This document shows, piece by piece, positions 1 through 7,966 of a stretch of 43,337 bases of DNA; positions within the stretch are counted from its first letter, which is position 1, and each line of letters opens with the position of its first letter. A model generated the notes under the pieces. The model was given only the letters and a program-made list of their open reading frames with translations. It was not told the DNA's origin and ran no database searches. This stretch comes from Bacteroidota bacterium (GTDB taxonomy: Bacteria > Bacteroidota > Bacteroidia > Bacteroidales > VadinHA17), in NCBI GenBank assembly GCA_029564935.1, contig JAKQPD010000222.1, forward strand, positions 1-43,337. Direction: 5' to 3'. The position numbers were made by a program, and so were the translations under genes.

Positions 1-262
1 CCTGACGACATTCGAAAGCATCCCTCAGGTCGACGATGCTTTGCGACTTGACGTACATCCCCCGTCTGGGCTTGCTCTCCAGAATCATCTCCTGCTCAAG
101 TATTTGCAGTGCCTTAACAAGAGGAGTACGACTGACACCAAGGTGCCTGGAGATCTTTTCCTGGTAAATTTTTTCACCAGGTTTCAGCTCTCCGCTCACG
201 ATCATTTTCTTAAGGTCTGTATAAACCTTGTGAATCAGGACATCCTTCTTTAGCCAGGCCAT
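1..262 (-). CDS. GntR-family transcriptional regulator, N-terminal part (3' end beyond window)
   Basis: The minus strand is open from an ATG at 262 to the window edge, giving 87 residues of a winged helix-turn-helix typical of GntR regulators. It starts MAWLKKDVLIHKVYTDLKK, has the phrase SGELKPGEKI, then a recognition helix region ISRHLGVSRTPLVKAL at about residues 42-57, and the wing RRGMYVKS at about 71-78. The end (DLRDAFECRQ) looks like the beginning of the first helix of an FCD ligand-binding domain, so the FadR/FCD subfamily is likely, but that domain is outside the window. FCD regulators usually bind sugar acids or other organic acids. A perfect palindrome sits 11 bp before the start codon, suggesting autoregulation. 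The adjacent upstream operon of glycoside-hydrolase-like genes carries the same palindrome at its promoter and is the probable target. Confidence 0.85.
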   Translation of the reverse strand, partial: MAWLKKDVLIHKVYTDLKKMIVSGELKPGEKIYQEKISRHLGVSRTPLVKALQILEQEMILESKPRRGMYVKSQSIVDLRDAFECRQ

Positions 263-272
263 ATTATCCTAT

Positions 273-288
273 TTTGAATTCAAATTTA
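273..288 (-). promoter_or_regulatory. gntR promoter -7 box overlapped by palindromic operator
   Basis: On the minus strand the sequence TAAATTTG (288-281) fits the Bacteroidota -7 consensus TAnnTTTG exactly. It runs into the perfect 12-bp palindrome TTTGAATTCAAA (273-284). A protein bound there would cover the -7 element, so negative autoregulation of the GntR gene is a reasonable inference. No good -33 TTTG was found at the right distance, so the promoter call is weaker than the palindrome itself. Confidence 0.5.
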
Positions 289-379
289 AAACATTTTTTA
301 ATTTGATAATGATCAGGTTGTCATTTTTTTCATCAGCGACTGCTTTTCTACATTTTCCTGGTCAAATCATAAAATAATC

Positions 380-2284
380 CTATTTTCTTATGCTTTTTCC
401 TGTAGCTGCATCCTGGTTTTCGAGAAGCCACAGCCTGTACAGTTCAAAAAAAGCAGGGGCATCAAGAAGGACAACCGATGGATCAGCATTTCCTATCTCC
501 TCCATAACCTCAGCATACCATTCAGGGCTCTTCAGTATATTCCTGAACCAGTGGAATGGTATTCCTCTTTCCCTTATCCTTTCCAAAATGCGGGTGGCAG
601 CTGCTTCAGGACTCTGCTGAATATCCTCATCCGACTTAAGTACAGGCATGTTCCCGTGAAGAAGTGTCAGTGGCACTTTTTGTGGTACAATCCCGTTGGG
701 GCTGAAGGATTCGTAGCAATCGAGTCCTTTTTCCGAAAGCCCGGGAGCCAGTCCGTCTATAATAAATCCCGTTATGGTGTACTCCCACTTCTCATAGTAT
801 TTCCGGCAATGGGCTCCCCAGGCATCCTGTCCGTCAGGAAGGCCCGAAACCGGCCTTGGCGCCTGGAGCATCCCGGGCATAAGGTATCCTGCTCCGTTGT
901 CGGAAGCGGCAAAGTAATCATTGGCTGTTGCCGTCACCCTGAAATTATGCATAACCATGGGAACTCTTTCCATAAGAACCGGACTGATGCACCACAGCAG
1001 GGGCAACTTTCCCCTGTAGAAATTATCCCATATGGAAGGCGTTAGCTGGGTGATCCATGATGATGCGTCATAATCCCCGACATAAAAGATCATGAAATTC
1101 CTCCCTTTGAGGTCCACTTTACCTTCTTTTGTAAGCAGTCCCCTCTCCTCAAGCTCCTCACGGGTGATCCATTTCTGGGGGTATCTTTCCCTGAGGGGGA
1201 AATGCTGCCAGAAAGAGCTGTTTGCCAGGGCTCCGAAGCCAAATGCGTCCGCATCCTTGAAGGCATTGAAAGCGCTTATCACACGGCTGAATTCCCATTC
1301 AGTGGCCACATCCTGGTGGCTGCCGTCTGCATGCCTTGTATATTTGAAAGCCCATGCCGGGAAGCCTCCGATATAGCAGAATTCCTTTCCCCTGTTCTGC
1401 CGGTAGGCCAGCAGCAGCATTTCCTTTAATGTCGAGAGATCCGTTCCGGCCTTCTGAAGCGTATCATCTGTTGCCGGCTCGTCACCCCAGGGCGAAAGGT
1501 CAAAGAAGAAAGCCTTCCTGCTGACAAAGAAATCGTGGTTGGTAAGAGTATGATGGCTTACAGGTGCAGCCTTTGGATTTTCCCTCCATTTCTGATCGAT
1601 GTAATAAGCAGCGTACCGGGTATTGCATTTCCCTTTTTTCAGGTAATTCTCTATAAACCAGATAAAAGGATCGTTTTTCATCGACCCTGTAGATTGTCTG
1701 GCAGTCCCGGGTATGGTACCTGTGCCTGTAAACAAGGATTCCCCGTTTTCTCGTATAAGCCTCACCTTTACCTTCAGTGCAGGCCCGCTGAGGACCAGTC
1801 TTGAATAGAGGCTGTTCGGAGCGGGATCGTACCTCACTGCAATCAGGTCTTCGATCCCCGCAACAGCCGATGCCACATTGCTTGTGGAGGCTACCACTGG
1901 ATCATACAGGACAACGCCCCTGACATTATCCTTAAATGCAGTGAAAAGATCCACTATATTGCCATATGCAATTGTGTCCCTGGCGTGAAGCCATTCGCCT
2001 TCCTTTCTGTATTTGTTCCACCAGTAGGCATCAATATCAATGCCCTTGGTTTTTACATAATTTATATAAAGACCCGGGGAATTCCTGTTTACAATTCCCT
2101 GGAGAGTGGAAATGGCATGAATATCATCCCATAAGCTGAGTACTTTCAGGCTGTCGCCAAGGTCATAGTTAATGGTATACCTTAGATCGAACAAGCCAAT
2201 GGCGCTGCTCTTTTTCTGTTCTGATCCCGGGCATATCCCCGTCAGGCAGATTACCAACAAAAAATTTATTATCCCTGTTGCCAT
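380..2284 (-). CDS. GxGYxYP-domain putative glycoside hydrolase
   Basis: Exported protein of 634 residues. The first about 20 residues (ATGIINFLLVICLTGICPG) form a hydrophobic signal sequence; a cysteine at its end could be lipidated, but the lipobox is not canonical. Around residue 460 it has DNGAGYLMPGML, matching the GxGYxYP signature for which this putative glycoside hydrolase family is named, although the second aromatic is replaced by methionine. Length agrees with the family (about 550-650 residues). The start codon overlaps the end of the upstream GH43-like remnant by 16 bp, so translation may be coupled. It is the last gene of a minus-strand run reaching back to about 6916. Enzymatic activity is predicted from domain naming only; the substrate is unknown. 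The context suggests plant or algal polysaccharide breakdown outside the cytoplasm. Confidence 0.8.
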   Translation of the reverse strand: MATGIINFLLVICLTGICPGSEQKKSSAIGLFDLRYTINYDLGDSLKVLSLWDDIHAISTLQGIVNRNSPGLYINYVKTKGIDIDAYWWNKYRKEGEWLHARDTIAYGNIVDLFTAFKDNVRGVVLYDPVVASTSNVASAVAGIEDLIAVRYDPAPNSLYSRLVLSGPALKVKVRLIRENGESLFTGTGTIPGTARQSTGSMKNDPFIWFIENYLKKGKCNTRYAAYYIDQKWRENPKAAPVSHHTLTNHDFFVSRKAFFFDLSPWGDEPATDDTLQKAGTDLSTLKEMLLLAYRQNRGKEFCYIGGFPAWAFKYTRHADGSHQDVATEWEFSRVISAFNAFKDADAFGFGALANSSFWQHFPLRERYPQKWITREELEERGLLTKEGKVDLKGRNFMIFYVGDYDASSWITQLTPSIWDNFYRGKLPLLWCISPVLMERVPMVMHNFRVTATANDYFAASDNGAGYLMPGMLQAPRPVSGLPDGQDAWGAHCRKYYEKWEYTITGFIIDGLAPGLSEKGLDCYESFSPNGIVPQKVPLTLLHGNMPVLKSDEDIQQSPEAAATRILERIRERGIPFHWFRNILKSPEWYAEVMEEIGNADPSVVLLDAPAFFELYRLWLLENQDAATGKSIRK

Positions 2285-2586
2285 ACACTTTTACTTTGCC
2301 TTGCCCGCCAGTTCCATTCTGCCAAATCGGTGCTCCAGGCAATGCATATCGAGACATTCCTGTCGAAGTACCCCTGGGCTTCCGTGAGCGGTCCAAGGGC
2401 GTAGAAGAACATATGAAAGGTCCTGTTGTTGAAAATTACAGCCGGAGCACGATACGCGGTTACCGAGTCTCCCTTAAAAAGAACTGGTGATTTCAGCTTC
2501 TGGTGCCTTGACTGTCCCGAAATGTAAAAGCAGTAAAAAAAGCTGATAAGAATGAGTACCGGTCTCAGATAGACTTGTTTCTTCAT
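2269..2586 (-). pseudogene. Internally deleted GH43-like protein remnant
   Basis: This 105-codon frame is a shortened copy of the GH43-like gene at 5619-6590. Its N-terminus (signal peptide, then KLKSPVLFKGDSVTAYRAP and a phrase ending FHMFFYA) matches residues 1-56 of the intact paralogue. It then jumps directly to LGPLTEAQGYFDRN and IAWSTDLAEWNW, matching residues from about 289 to the C-terminus. About 230 central residues, most of the beta-propeller, are missing while the frame is kept. The joint falls where both paralogue segments have a similar TGTTCTT/TGTTATT stretch, so deletion by short homology is plausible. The usual YRDP motif, whose Asp is the general base in GH43, reads YRAP. 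The start was set at the ATG at 2586, 19 bp after the previous gene. It cannot be an active hydrolase. It may survive because it carries the coupled start of the next gene. Confidence 0.8.
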
Positions 2587-2605
2587 AGACGCACTTATAA
2601 TTTGC

Positions 2606-4216
2606 TTATTGCAGATTGTCATCTTTTATCAGCAGAACTGCGGCATCGCTTCTCAGGCCCGTCTCTATGGAAACTTTCCCGCCACTTTCAATGTTTTTAA
2701 GTTCCTTCCTTTCCCCGGTTCTTATATCGAGGACCGTAGCCGCAAATTTACCGGTTACACCGGAAAGATCTATTGTAGATGTCCCTCCTCCCTCAATAAA
2801 GAGAGCATAGTTCCCGCCGAATCTTCCGCATTCACCGCGACTGAGCAGCCTCGTTGACGGTACGTATTCGTCAAGGTCGTTTGCCAGGACCTTGAAGAAA
2901 CCGGCAAAATAGCTCATCCGTATAATACCGGTATCATTGGCCATTAGGTAATCATAGAGGGATATTCCTTTTTTTGCAGCTTCATCAGGCGGAAAAGGAG
3001 TATTGATCCCCTGGTGGTTTCGCATTAAGCTGCCCATGGTAGGGAAAGCCATGGCATAAACAAAGTTCCTGTATGTATTCCTGATCCCGATGTCCTGGTC
3101 GCCGTCCATTTCATACCAGTATTCTTCATACCATACCGGTTTGTTCCATCTTCGAAGGCTCATGGCATTCAAGTACTGTTCCGGCGAAGTCCTGTCGCCT
3201 TCCTGAACCTTTATGTAATCTATGTTACTGTCGGCAGCGGCGCTGAAATCGACCCTGGTATTGTGACTGCCGACAGGATGTTTATAAGGATCGTATTTCT
3301 TAACCAGTTCCGCATAATGACTCCCGGTCCATTCCCACGGCTTTCCTTCAAGCATATTCCTGCCCACAGCCTCATTAAGTTCCCCGAACAGGCCCCACCT
3401 CACGTTATAGGCTGAATAACGCGCTATGATATAACGGAACCACCTGTCGCTCCTTTTGATGGTTATGAATCTCCTGAACCATTCGCTGTTGTCGGGGAAT
3501 CCCCCTATTACCAGTCCCATCATTATTCCCTTGTCATTGGCATACTGAACCATGGGATCGAGCTGGTCCCTGAAGAATTCCACCAGAAGAGTGTCGGATG
3601 CCGGATCCCTGCGTGCAAAGGGTTTAAGTTCCAGCCTTGTATATTTGCCGAGCCAGCAGCATCCCATGAAAGTGTTATAGCCCCTGTCGGAAATCACATT
3701 CATCCACTCCTTCCATTCAGACAGGGTGAATTCCTCTGAAAAAGACCATTGTGTTTCTCCGATGGGGAAAAACGGTGTACCGTCGCTCAGCTTCCATGAG
3801 AATGTATCGGCGGGTTCGAGAAATCCATGTGAAAGGATATTTGAGGATATTCTTTCGGTGTTCGGAGCCACTGCGTTAAAACTACCTTTCCGTTTATCCA
3901 TGCCCTTATCCTTTGATTCTGTAATGAATTCCCACATGCCGGTCTTTGTCGGAGAGAATCTCATCTTCCAGACATTGCCTCCGTCCCAGAAACCATACAC
4001 CTTGTACGACAGTCCTGCAGCTTCTCCTGATAATCCCCGGAATGTTGCGGTAAGCTCAGGGCCATTGACGTAAGGATTTGACCCCGGATATGAGGCTTCA
4101 AAGGAAAATTCCATCACCCTGAAGAGTTCTGCATCAACCAATGGCCTTTTACAGGAGGCAATAACAAGGACTGCCAGAACAGACGCTGCAAAAACTAATA
4201 TTCCCTTATCTTTCAT
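2606..4216 (-). CDS. DUF5060/DUF4038 (apiosidase-like) glycoside hydrolase lipoprotein
   Basis: Outer-membrane or surface lipoprotein of 536 residues. The signal peptide ends at the lipobox VIASC (Cys22). Residues about 30-105 resemble DUF5060, a beta-sandwich that precedes glycoside hydrolase barrels. Residues about 130-430 resemble the DUF4038 TIM barrel: PFFPIGETQWSF near the first strand, the acid/base-type motif FGELNE at about 277-282, and KPVWYEEYWYE as probable nucleophile strand. The C-terminal about 90 residues form a small beta domain. DUF4038 includes the GH140 apiosidases that act on rhamnogalacturonan II, but the specificity of this protein cannot be read from sequence. The open frame extends four codons upstream to a TTG; the ATG at 4216 was chosen because it gives a standard signal peptide. 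It lies 27 bp after the preceding gene, in the same operon. Confidence 0.8.
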   Translation of the reverse strand: MKDKGILVFAASVLAVLVIASCKRPLVDAELFRVMEFSFEASYPGSNPYVNGPELTATFRGLSGEAAGLSYKVYGFWDGGNVWKMRFSPTKTGMWEFITESKDKGMDKRKGSFNAVAPNTERISSNILSHGFLEPADTFSWKLSDGTPFFPIGETQWSFSEEFTLSEWKEWMNVISDRGYNTFMGCCWLGKYTRLELKPFARRDPASDTLLVEFFRDQLDPMVQYANDKGIMMGLVIGGFPDNSEWFRRFITIKRSDRWFRYIIARYSAYNVRWGLFGELNEAVGRNMLEGKPWEWTGSHYAELVKKYDPYKHPVGSHNTRVDFSAAADSNIDYIKVQEGDRTSPEQYLNAMSLRRWNKPVWYEEYWYEMDGDQDIGIRNTYRNFVYAMAFPTMGSLMRNHQGINTPFPPDEAAKKGISLYDYLMANDTGIIRMSYFAGFFKVLANDLDEYVPSTRLLSRGECGRFGGNYALFIEGGGTSTIDLSGVTGKFAATVLDIRTGERKELKNIESGGKVSIETGLRSDAAVLLIKDDNLQ

Positions 4217-4243
4217 TACAATACGCAATTTTCAGATTAAACA

Positions 4244-5590
4244 CTACTGCTGTTTTACTATTATATCGACTCCGGGCGATCTCAGGATCTCATTTCCCTT
4301 CTCGTCGGTTACGGCAATCCTGAGGTAGATAGTCCCTTCCTCACTGAGTTGCAGCCGGAACTGTTTCTGCAAAGTGCCAGTTACCCCGGCTTCCTTATCA
4401 TTTGCATAGATCCGAATATTGCTCTTAATCGTCGTGTCAGGATTTATATATGAAAATCTTATGCCGACATTCTGATCCTTTTTAAATATATCGCCGTCGT
4501 TTGGGTAGGTTATAATAACTGAGGGTTGCAACAGGAGGTCCTTATCGATGGTGAATCCCGGCGTCACCACCTTTTTCATCATGTTGTAAGTTGCTGTATC
4601 GTCGGCATATCCTCCGAAAGTGAAAGGAATTGTCTGGTTTACGCGGCTGTGCATGAATCCCCAGCCGCAGCCGTTCATTACTGATAAGAGGCAGGCAGAT
4701 GCACCCGCTTTTCCTGTTTTGTCATCTTCATTGCACAGTACCGGCTTGCCTGATTTCCTGATGCCGGCTATCCTGGAAGCATAATCTTCAAGCATGGTGT
4801 TGTTGAAATGAACAGAGACATAATCAGCGATCGCCGTAAGAGAGTCATTAAGCTGACCGTCGCCCATCCCGCTGGTGCAGATGATTAGCTGAGGATAAAT
4901 ACTTTTTGCAAGCTTCATCAGCTCGGCCTGCCCTTTTGTGCTGACAAGCCATTTGCCGTCTTTCCAGTTGCGGTACCCGCCGTGCCTGTATTCATTGGAG
5001 ACCTCCAATACCACGTTGCCGAATTTATTCTTCTTTATCCACTTTACGGTATTGGAAAGAGCATTCATGATGGCCTCCCTGCCTTCAAGTGCCGAGTTGT
5101 GGGAATGCTGTCGCTGGTAAAAGCAGGACATTATCACCGCCGCCGAGTTTTTATCGGCTGCCCTGATCAACCTCCCGACTCTTTCCATATAAGGTTCCCG
5201 CAGTGTCCCGTCGCTGTTGAAAGCGGTATTTATTGCTCCCTCATAGCCGGGCATGCCGCCCTGGACGCATATTGTGAAAGCATTAACACCAAATGAAACA
5301 TATTCGGGGATCCTTGAAATGAATTCTTCGGTATTCTTTTCTGCGTCGAAATCGCTGAATTCACCGGGGAGCCTGTCACCCCTGTCTTCAAATACTGCAT
5401 TGACCATCCTGACATTCATAAGCAAGCCTTTGGCCGGAGATCCCCTGTTAATGACCGAATCGTTCATAAACCATTTATCCCCTTTTATCGAAATCCTGTT
5501 ACCGGTCTTAAGTGTGCCGGAGCAGGCTGTTGCGACAACCACCACGACCATTGGAATAAGCACCTTCACATGTTTGAAATATCTACGCAT
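4244..5590 (-). CDS. Clan GH-A (cellulase-like) glycoside hydrolase lipoprotein
   Basis: Lipoprotein of 448 residues with lipobox VATAC (Cys23). The main body fits a TIM-barrel glycoside hydrolase of clan GH-A. VVLEVSNEY puts a probable acid/base Glu at residue 200 directly after Asn, and GKPVLCNEDD puts a probable nucleophile Glu at 288, at the usual relative positions of strands 4 and 7. GWGFMHSR follows on strand 8. The C-terminal about 90 residues (PSVIITYPNDGDIF to the end) look like an Ig-like beta-sandwich. It is similar in architecture to GH5-like proteins of Bacteroidota, but no exact family or substrate is recognised. It lies in the minus-strand glycosidase operon, 28 bp after the GH43-like gene, and should act in the periplasm or at the surface. 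Confidence 0.7.
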   Translation of the reverse strand: MRRYFKHVKVLIPMVVVVVATACSGTLKTGNRISIKGDKWFMNDSVINRGSPAKGLLMNVRMVNAVFEDRGDRLPGEFSDFDAEKNTEEFISRIPEYVSFGVNAFTICVQGGMPGYEGAINTAFNSDGTLREPYMERVGRLIRAADKNSAAVIMSCFYQRQHSHNSALEGREAIMNALSNTVKWIKKNKFGNVVLEVSNEYRHGGYRNWKDGKWLVSTKGQAELMKLAKSIYPQLIICTSGMGDGQLNDSLTAIADYVSVHFNNTMLEDYASRIAGIRKSGKPVLCNEDDKTGKAGASACLLSVMNGCGWGFMHSRVNQTIPFTFGGYADDTATYNMMKKVVTPGFTIDKDLLLQPSVIITYPNDGDIFKKDQNVGIRFSYINPDTTIKSNIRIYANDKEAGVTGTLQKQFRLQLSEEGTIYLRIAVTDEKGNEILRSPGVDIIVKQQ

Positions 5591-5618
5591 TGTCGTTTAG
5601 TTTAAGAAAATCAATAAG

Positions 5619-6590
5619 TTATTCCTTACCCGGCCACTTCCAGTTGATCAGGTCACTGCTCCATGCTATCCCGATGGAGGCATTTTTATCAAAATCGCCC
5701 TGGGTCTCTGTAAGCGGACCAGATCCGTGGAATAACATTATATAGTTTCCAATCCCTTTTACATTCTTCAGGTTAACGACAGTTCCGGCCGTTATCCGGC
5801 CCCTGGCCCATGGCCATTCTGCCTGGCCAAGAGTAATGAGGCTGCCCCAGTCGGTCCAGTTTACCAGGTCTCTGGATCTTTTTATACCGATCCCGTTTGA
5901 CGGGGAATGAAAGAGTATGTATTCGTCGTTCTCCGTTAGTACGGTTGTATTCTCGCCTGCCTCCGTAAATCCGAAGAATGTCCAGTTCACGAGGTCGTAT
6001 GAATATGACATGCTCACCCCGCGTTGCTTGTAAAAACACCAGTATTTACCCTTTTCATCCTTATCCTCAACAAGGTAGGCATCGATCATCCTTCCCATTT
6101 TTTCTACCGGAACATCATTACCTTTTACCTTCAGAAGTTCAGGTTCGCTCCAGTTAACCAGGTCCTTGCTACGCATAATAAAAATCCTGGCGGTTGCATC
6201 TCCGTATCTGACAGGCTGATAATTATAATGGTCTGGACGGGGATAGGTTTGGAGGCAAAGGATCCACTCATTCCTGAACCTGATCACATTCCCCGGGCTT
6301 CCGAAGTTAAGTTTCTGGTCGCGCGGCGTAATCTTTACCGGTGCGCTCCATTTCACAAGGTTTTTGCTGTGCGAGGAAGCAGTATAACAGAAAACCTTGC
6401 CATCTTTTTCCGACTCTATCAGTGTAAAGAACAGGTAAAAAGTCTTATTGTGATAAAGGATCGCCGGATCGCGGTACGCCGTTACCGAGTCGCCGCTTAA
6501 AAGTACCGGCGACTTAATCTTCAGGAGTTTACTCTGGCCCGTTAGACCAAGGCTTAAGAGAAGCATAATAGCTGTTAGGTAAGATTTCAT
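5619..6590 (-). CDS. GH43-like five-bladed beta-propeller glycosidase
   Basis: Exported protein of 323 residues. The signal peptide covers residues 1-19 (ending LGLTGQS). The mature part shows repeated propeller blades: SVTAYRDPAILYHNKTFYLF (Asp41 in the RDP motif is the expected general base of GH43-type enzymes), FGSPGNVIRFRNEWIL, GRMIDAYLVED (Asp of the second catalytic position), and several copies of the SxDLVNW motif seen in GH32/43/68/117-type propellers. Length suits a single catalytic domain without a binding module. It is the first intact gene of the minus-strand operon, 11 bp after the amidohydrolase fragment. An internally deleted paralogue lies downstream at 2269-2586. An exo-acting arabinosidase, galactosidase or similar is likely; the precise activity is not determinable here. 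Confidence 0.75.
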   Translation of the reverse strand: MKSYLTAIMLLLSLGLTGQSKLLKIKSPVLLSGDSVTAYRDPAILYHNKTFYLFFTLIESEKDGKVFCYTASSHSKNLVKWSAPVKITPRDQKLNFGSPGNVIRFRNEWILCLQTYPRPDHYNYQPVRYGDATARIFIMRSKDLVNWSEPELLKVKGNDVPVEKMGRMIDAYLVEDKDEKGKYWCFYKQRGVSMSYSYDLVNWTFFGFTEAGENTTVLTENDEYILFHSPSNGIGIKRSRDLVNWTDWGSLITLGQAEWPWARGRITAGTVVNLKNVKGIGNYIMLFHGSGPLTETQGDFDKNASIGIAWSSDLINWKWPGKE

Positions 6591-6601
6591 CTGTCAGTTA
6601 T

Positions 6602-6916
6602 TTAATAAGTTGTTAGAATAGTGATGGATATGACGTTCATTTCTTTGTCGTAAACTCTCCAATTACAAATCCCATGGTTTCTCAATCTGTTATTTGCAGT
6701 GTTAGAGGAAGGTTCCCAGTAAGGAATCAGTATTTTCCATCTTTTAAGTTCCTCCGGGCTCAGCAGGTGCTCATGAGTGTCGACGATATGAAGAAAGTCG
6801 AAATTTTCCGTAATCCTTTCTTCGAAACCGGGCAAAGGTTTTTTGCCCAGACTTACCTGGGATGACAGTTGTGTTGCAAGAAAACAGAGGATGCATACGA
6901 AACAGAGTGTTCTCAT
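6602..6916 (-). pseudogene. N-terminal fragment of a secreted amidohydrolase
   Basis: Frame of 104 codons. It begins with a signal peptide (LCFVCILCFLATQLSSQ), followed by FLHIVDTHEHLLSPEEL. The HxH at residues 48 and 50 after a hydrophobic strand is the first metal-binding motif of the amidohydrolase TIM-barrel superfamily. Members of that family usually have 300-450 residues with further His, Asp and Glu ligands. Here nothing family-like follows: after about residue 60 the translation loses similarity and stops just before the GH43-like gene. A truncated pseudogene is the best reading. A short secreted protein of unknown role is the alternative. It is promoter-proximal, so its leader may still be transcribed with the operon. 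Confidence 0.55.
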
Positions 6917-6937
6917 ATTTCTTGTTTAAGGATTTAC

Positions 6938-6968
6938 CAAAATTAAAACACTTATTTTTGAATTCAAA
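6938..6968 (-). promoter_or_regulatory. Promoter of the glycosidase operon with overlapping GntR-type operator
   Basis: On the minus strand, TTTG (6968-6965), a 19-bp spacer and TAATTTTG (6945-6938) form a perfect Bacteroidota promoter. The -33 TTTG is the left arm of the palindrome TTTGAATTCAAA (6957-6968), which is identical to the one at the gntR promoter. Transcription would start around 6931 and read into the frame at 6916. Operator occupancy would block -33 recognition, so repression by the GntR protein is inferred. Confidence 0.7.
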
Positions 6969-7165
6969 TTTTTCAGGATGTTTTTTGAATATGACAGGGA
7001 ACAATCCTCGGGTTAATATTGTCGTTCGGGCGGATTAGCGATTTTAACATGCTTATTCATAGATATTTTTAAATATTATGATCTGATTCTATGAAATAGC
7101 ATCATTACCTTTATCCGCGATCTGGAAGAAAAGGATTTATTTACCTGAAAATTCTTTCCCTTCAT

Positions 7166-7177
7166 TTTGAATTCAAA
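7166..7177. promoter_or_regulatory. Third copy of the TTTGAATTCAAA palindrome
   Basis: A perfect copy of the 12-bp palindrome found at the gntR and glycosidase promoters. It is 140 bp upstream of the plus-strand nucleoside-hydrolase remnant. No TAnnTTTG box was found 19-21 bp downstream, so the promoter it once controlled may have decayed along with its gene. Confidence 0.55.
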
Positions 7178-7306
7178 TTATAAAGAAGCCGATGAAATCG
7201 TATATCGGAATGCTGCCCAAAAATAGAACACGTGCTTTCTGGAGAAATTATATTAATCCGCACCACATAATGGTCAACATGCTCTTCGCGAAGGAAAACA
7301 TGTATC

Positions 7307-7440
7307 ATGAAAGAACTAGTTTATCTGCTTGCGATTGCACTGATGTCCTTGTTTCAGGCACAACAAAAAAACTGGAAGCCGTAAAATTATTTTCGACACC
7401 GATCCGGGACCTGCTTATGATGATGAGGATGATGCACCAG
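7307..7440 (+). pseudogene. Remnant of a secreted nucleoside-hydrolase-like protein
   Basis: An ATG at 7307 opens a signal-peptide-like run (MKELVYLLAIALMSLFQAQQ) that stops at a TAA at 7382. Shifting by one base at that point (from 7381) gives RKIIFDTDPGPAYDDEDDA, close to the N-terminal metal-binding signature of nucleoside hydrolases (hydrophobic strand, then DTD-G-x-DD). The similarity fades after about 20 residues and no downstream part of the enzyme is visible. This looks like a frameshifted, truncated gene rather than a working one. It is divergent from the glycosidase operon and preceded by a copy of the shared palindrome, so it was probably co-regulated before decay. Confidence 0.45.
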
Positions 7441-7966
7441 CCAGCGGGAAGAAGATAGCACATCATTGTATTTTCCCCTCATGCATTATGCTTGCCCAGC
7501 TTTTTATGCCTATTATCTTTTTATAGGGATTGAATACCTTCTTCTCTGACCGTGTGCCGGCTGACTGGTAAACATACAATACAGGCTTCCTGCCTCCTGG
7601 ACCGTCTTTATCGTCGGGGGAACACCTCGCATAGAAAAACATCATTGCCGTTTGCAATGCTTTCGATGCTGACTGTCATACTGTCGACTGATTGGCATTT
7701 GAAATGCTCACTTTACGAGGAATCCTGATTCATTCTTTCGGAATAAGCCGGTATCCTGACCATAATCATTTTTCGAATTTAAATGATACCTCATCGTTTG
7801 TACATACATTTTACTGCTTATTCATATAAATAACAATAGTATACATTATATGTCCGGTAAATTATTTTTCGAACGGACTAAAAATATGAGTGCCGGGATC
7901 ATTATGATTTCAAATTATTAATATATCTTGCCCGTCTTAAAATTGTAACCGGCAAATAATTATCCT
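7441..7966. other. Non-coding or decayed region upstream of the acyl-ACP-synthetase-like gene
   Basis: About 500 bp without a convincing gene. A minus-strand frame at 7463-7657 (64 codons) has no recognisable motif and is probably chance or debris. At 7765-7787 there is an inverted repeat ATCATTT-N9-AAATGAT, and inside it TTCGAATTTAAA (7772-7783), which matches the shared TTTGAATTCAAA palindrome at 10 of 12 positions when read on the minus strand. This could be a weak or degenerate operator. Confidence 0.35.

Noticed and set aside
7192-7458. 88-codon plus-strand frame after the third palindrome
   Set aside because: Its translation shows no family, while two other frames of the same DNA give a signal peptide and a nucleoside-hydrolase motif, so the remnant reading is better.
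7463-7657. 64-codon minus-strand frame with a hydrophilic sequence
   Set aside because: No motif, no partner and no promoter; too little to call a gene or a particular pseudogene.
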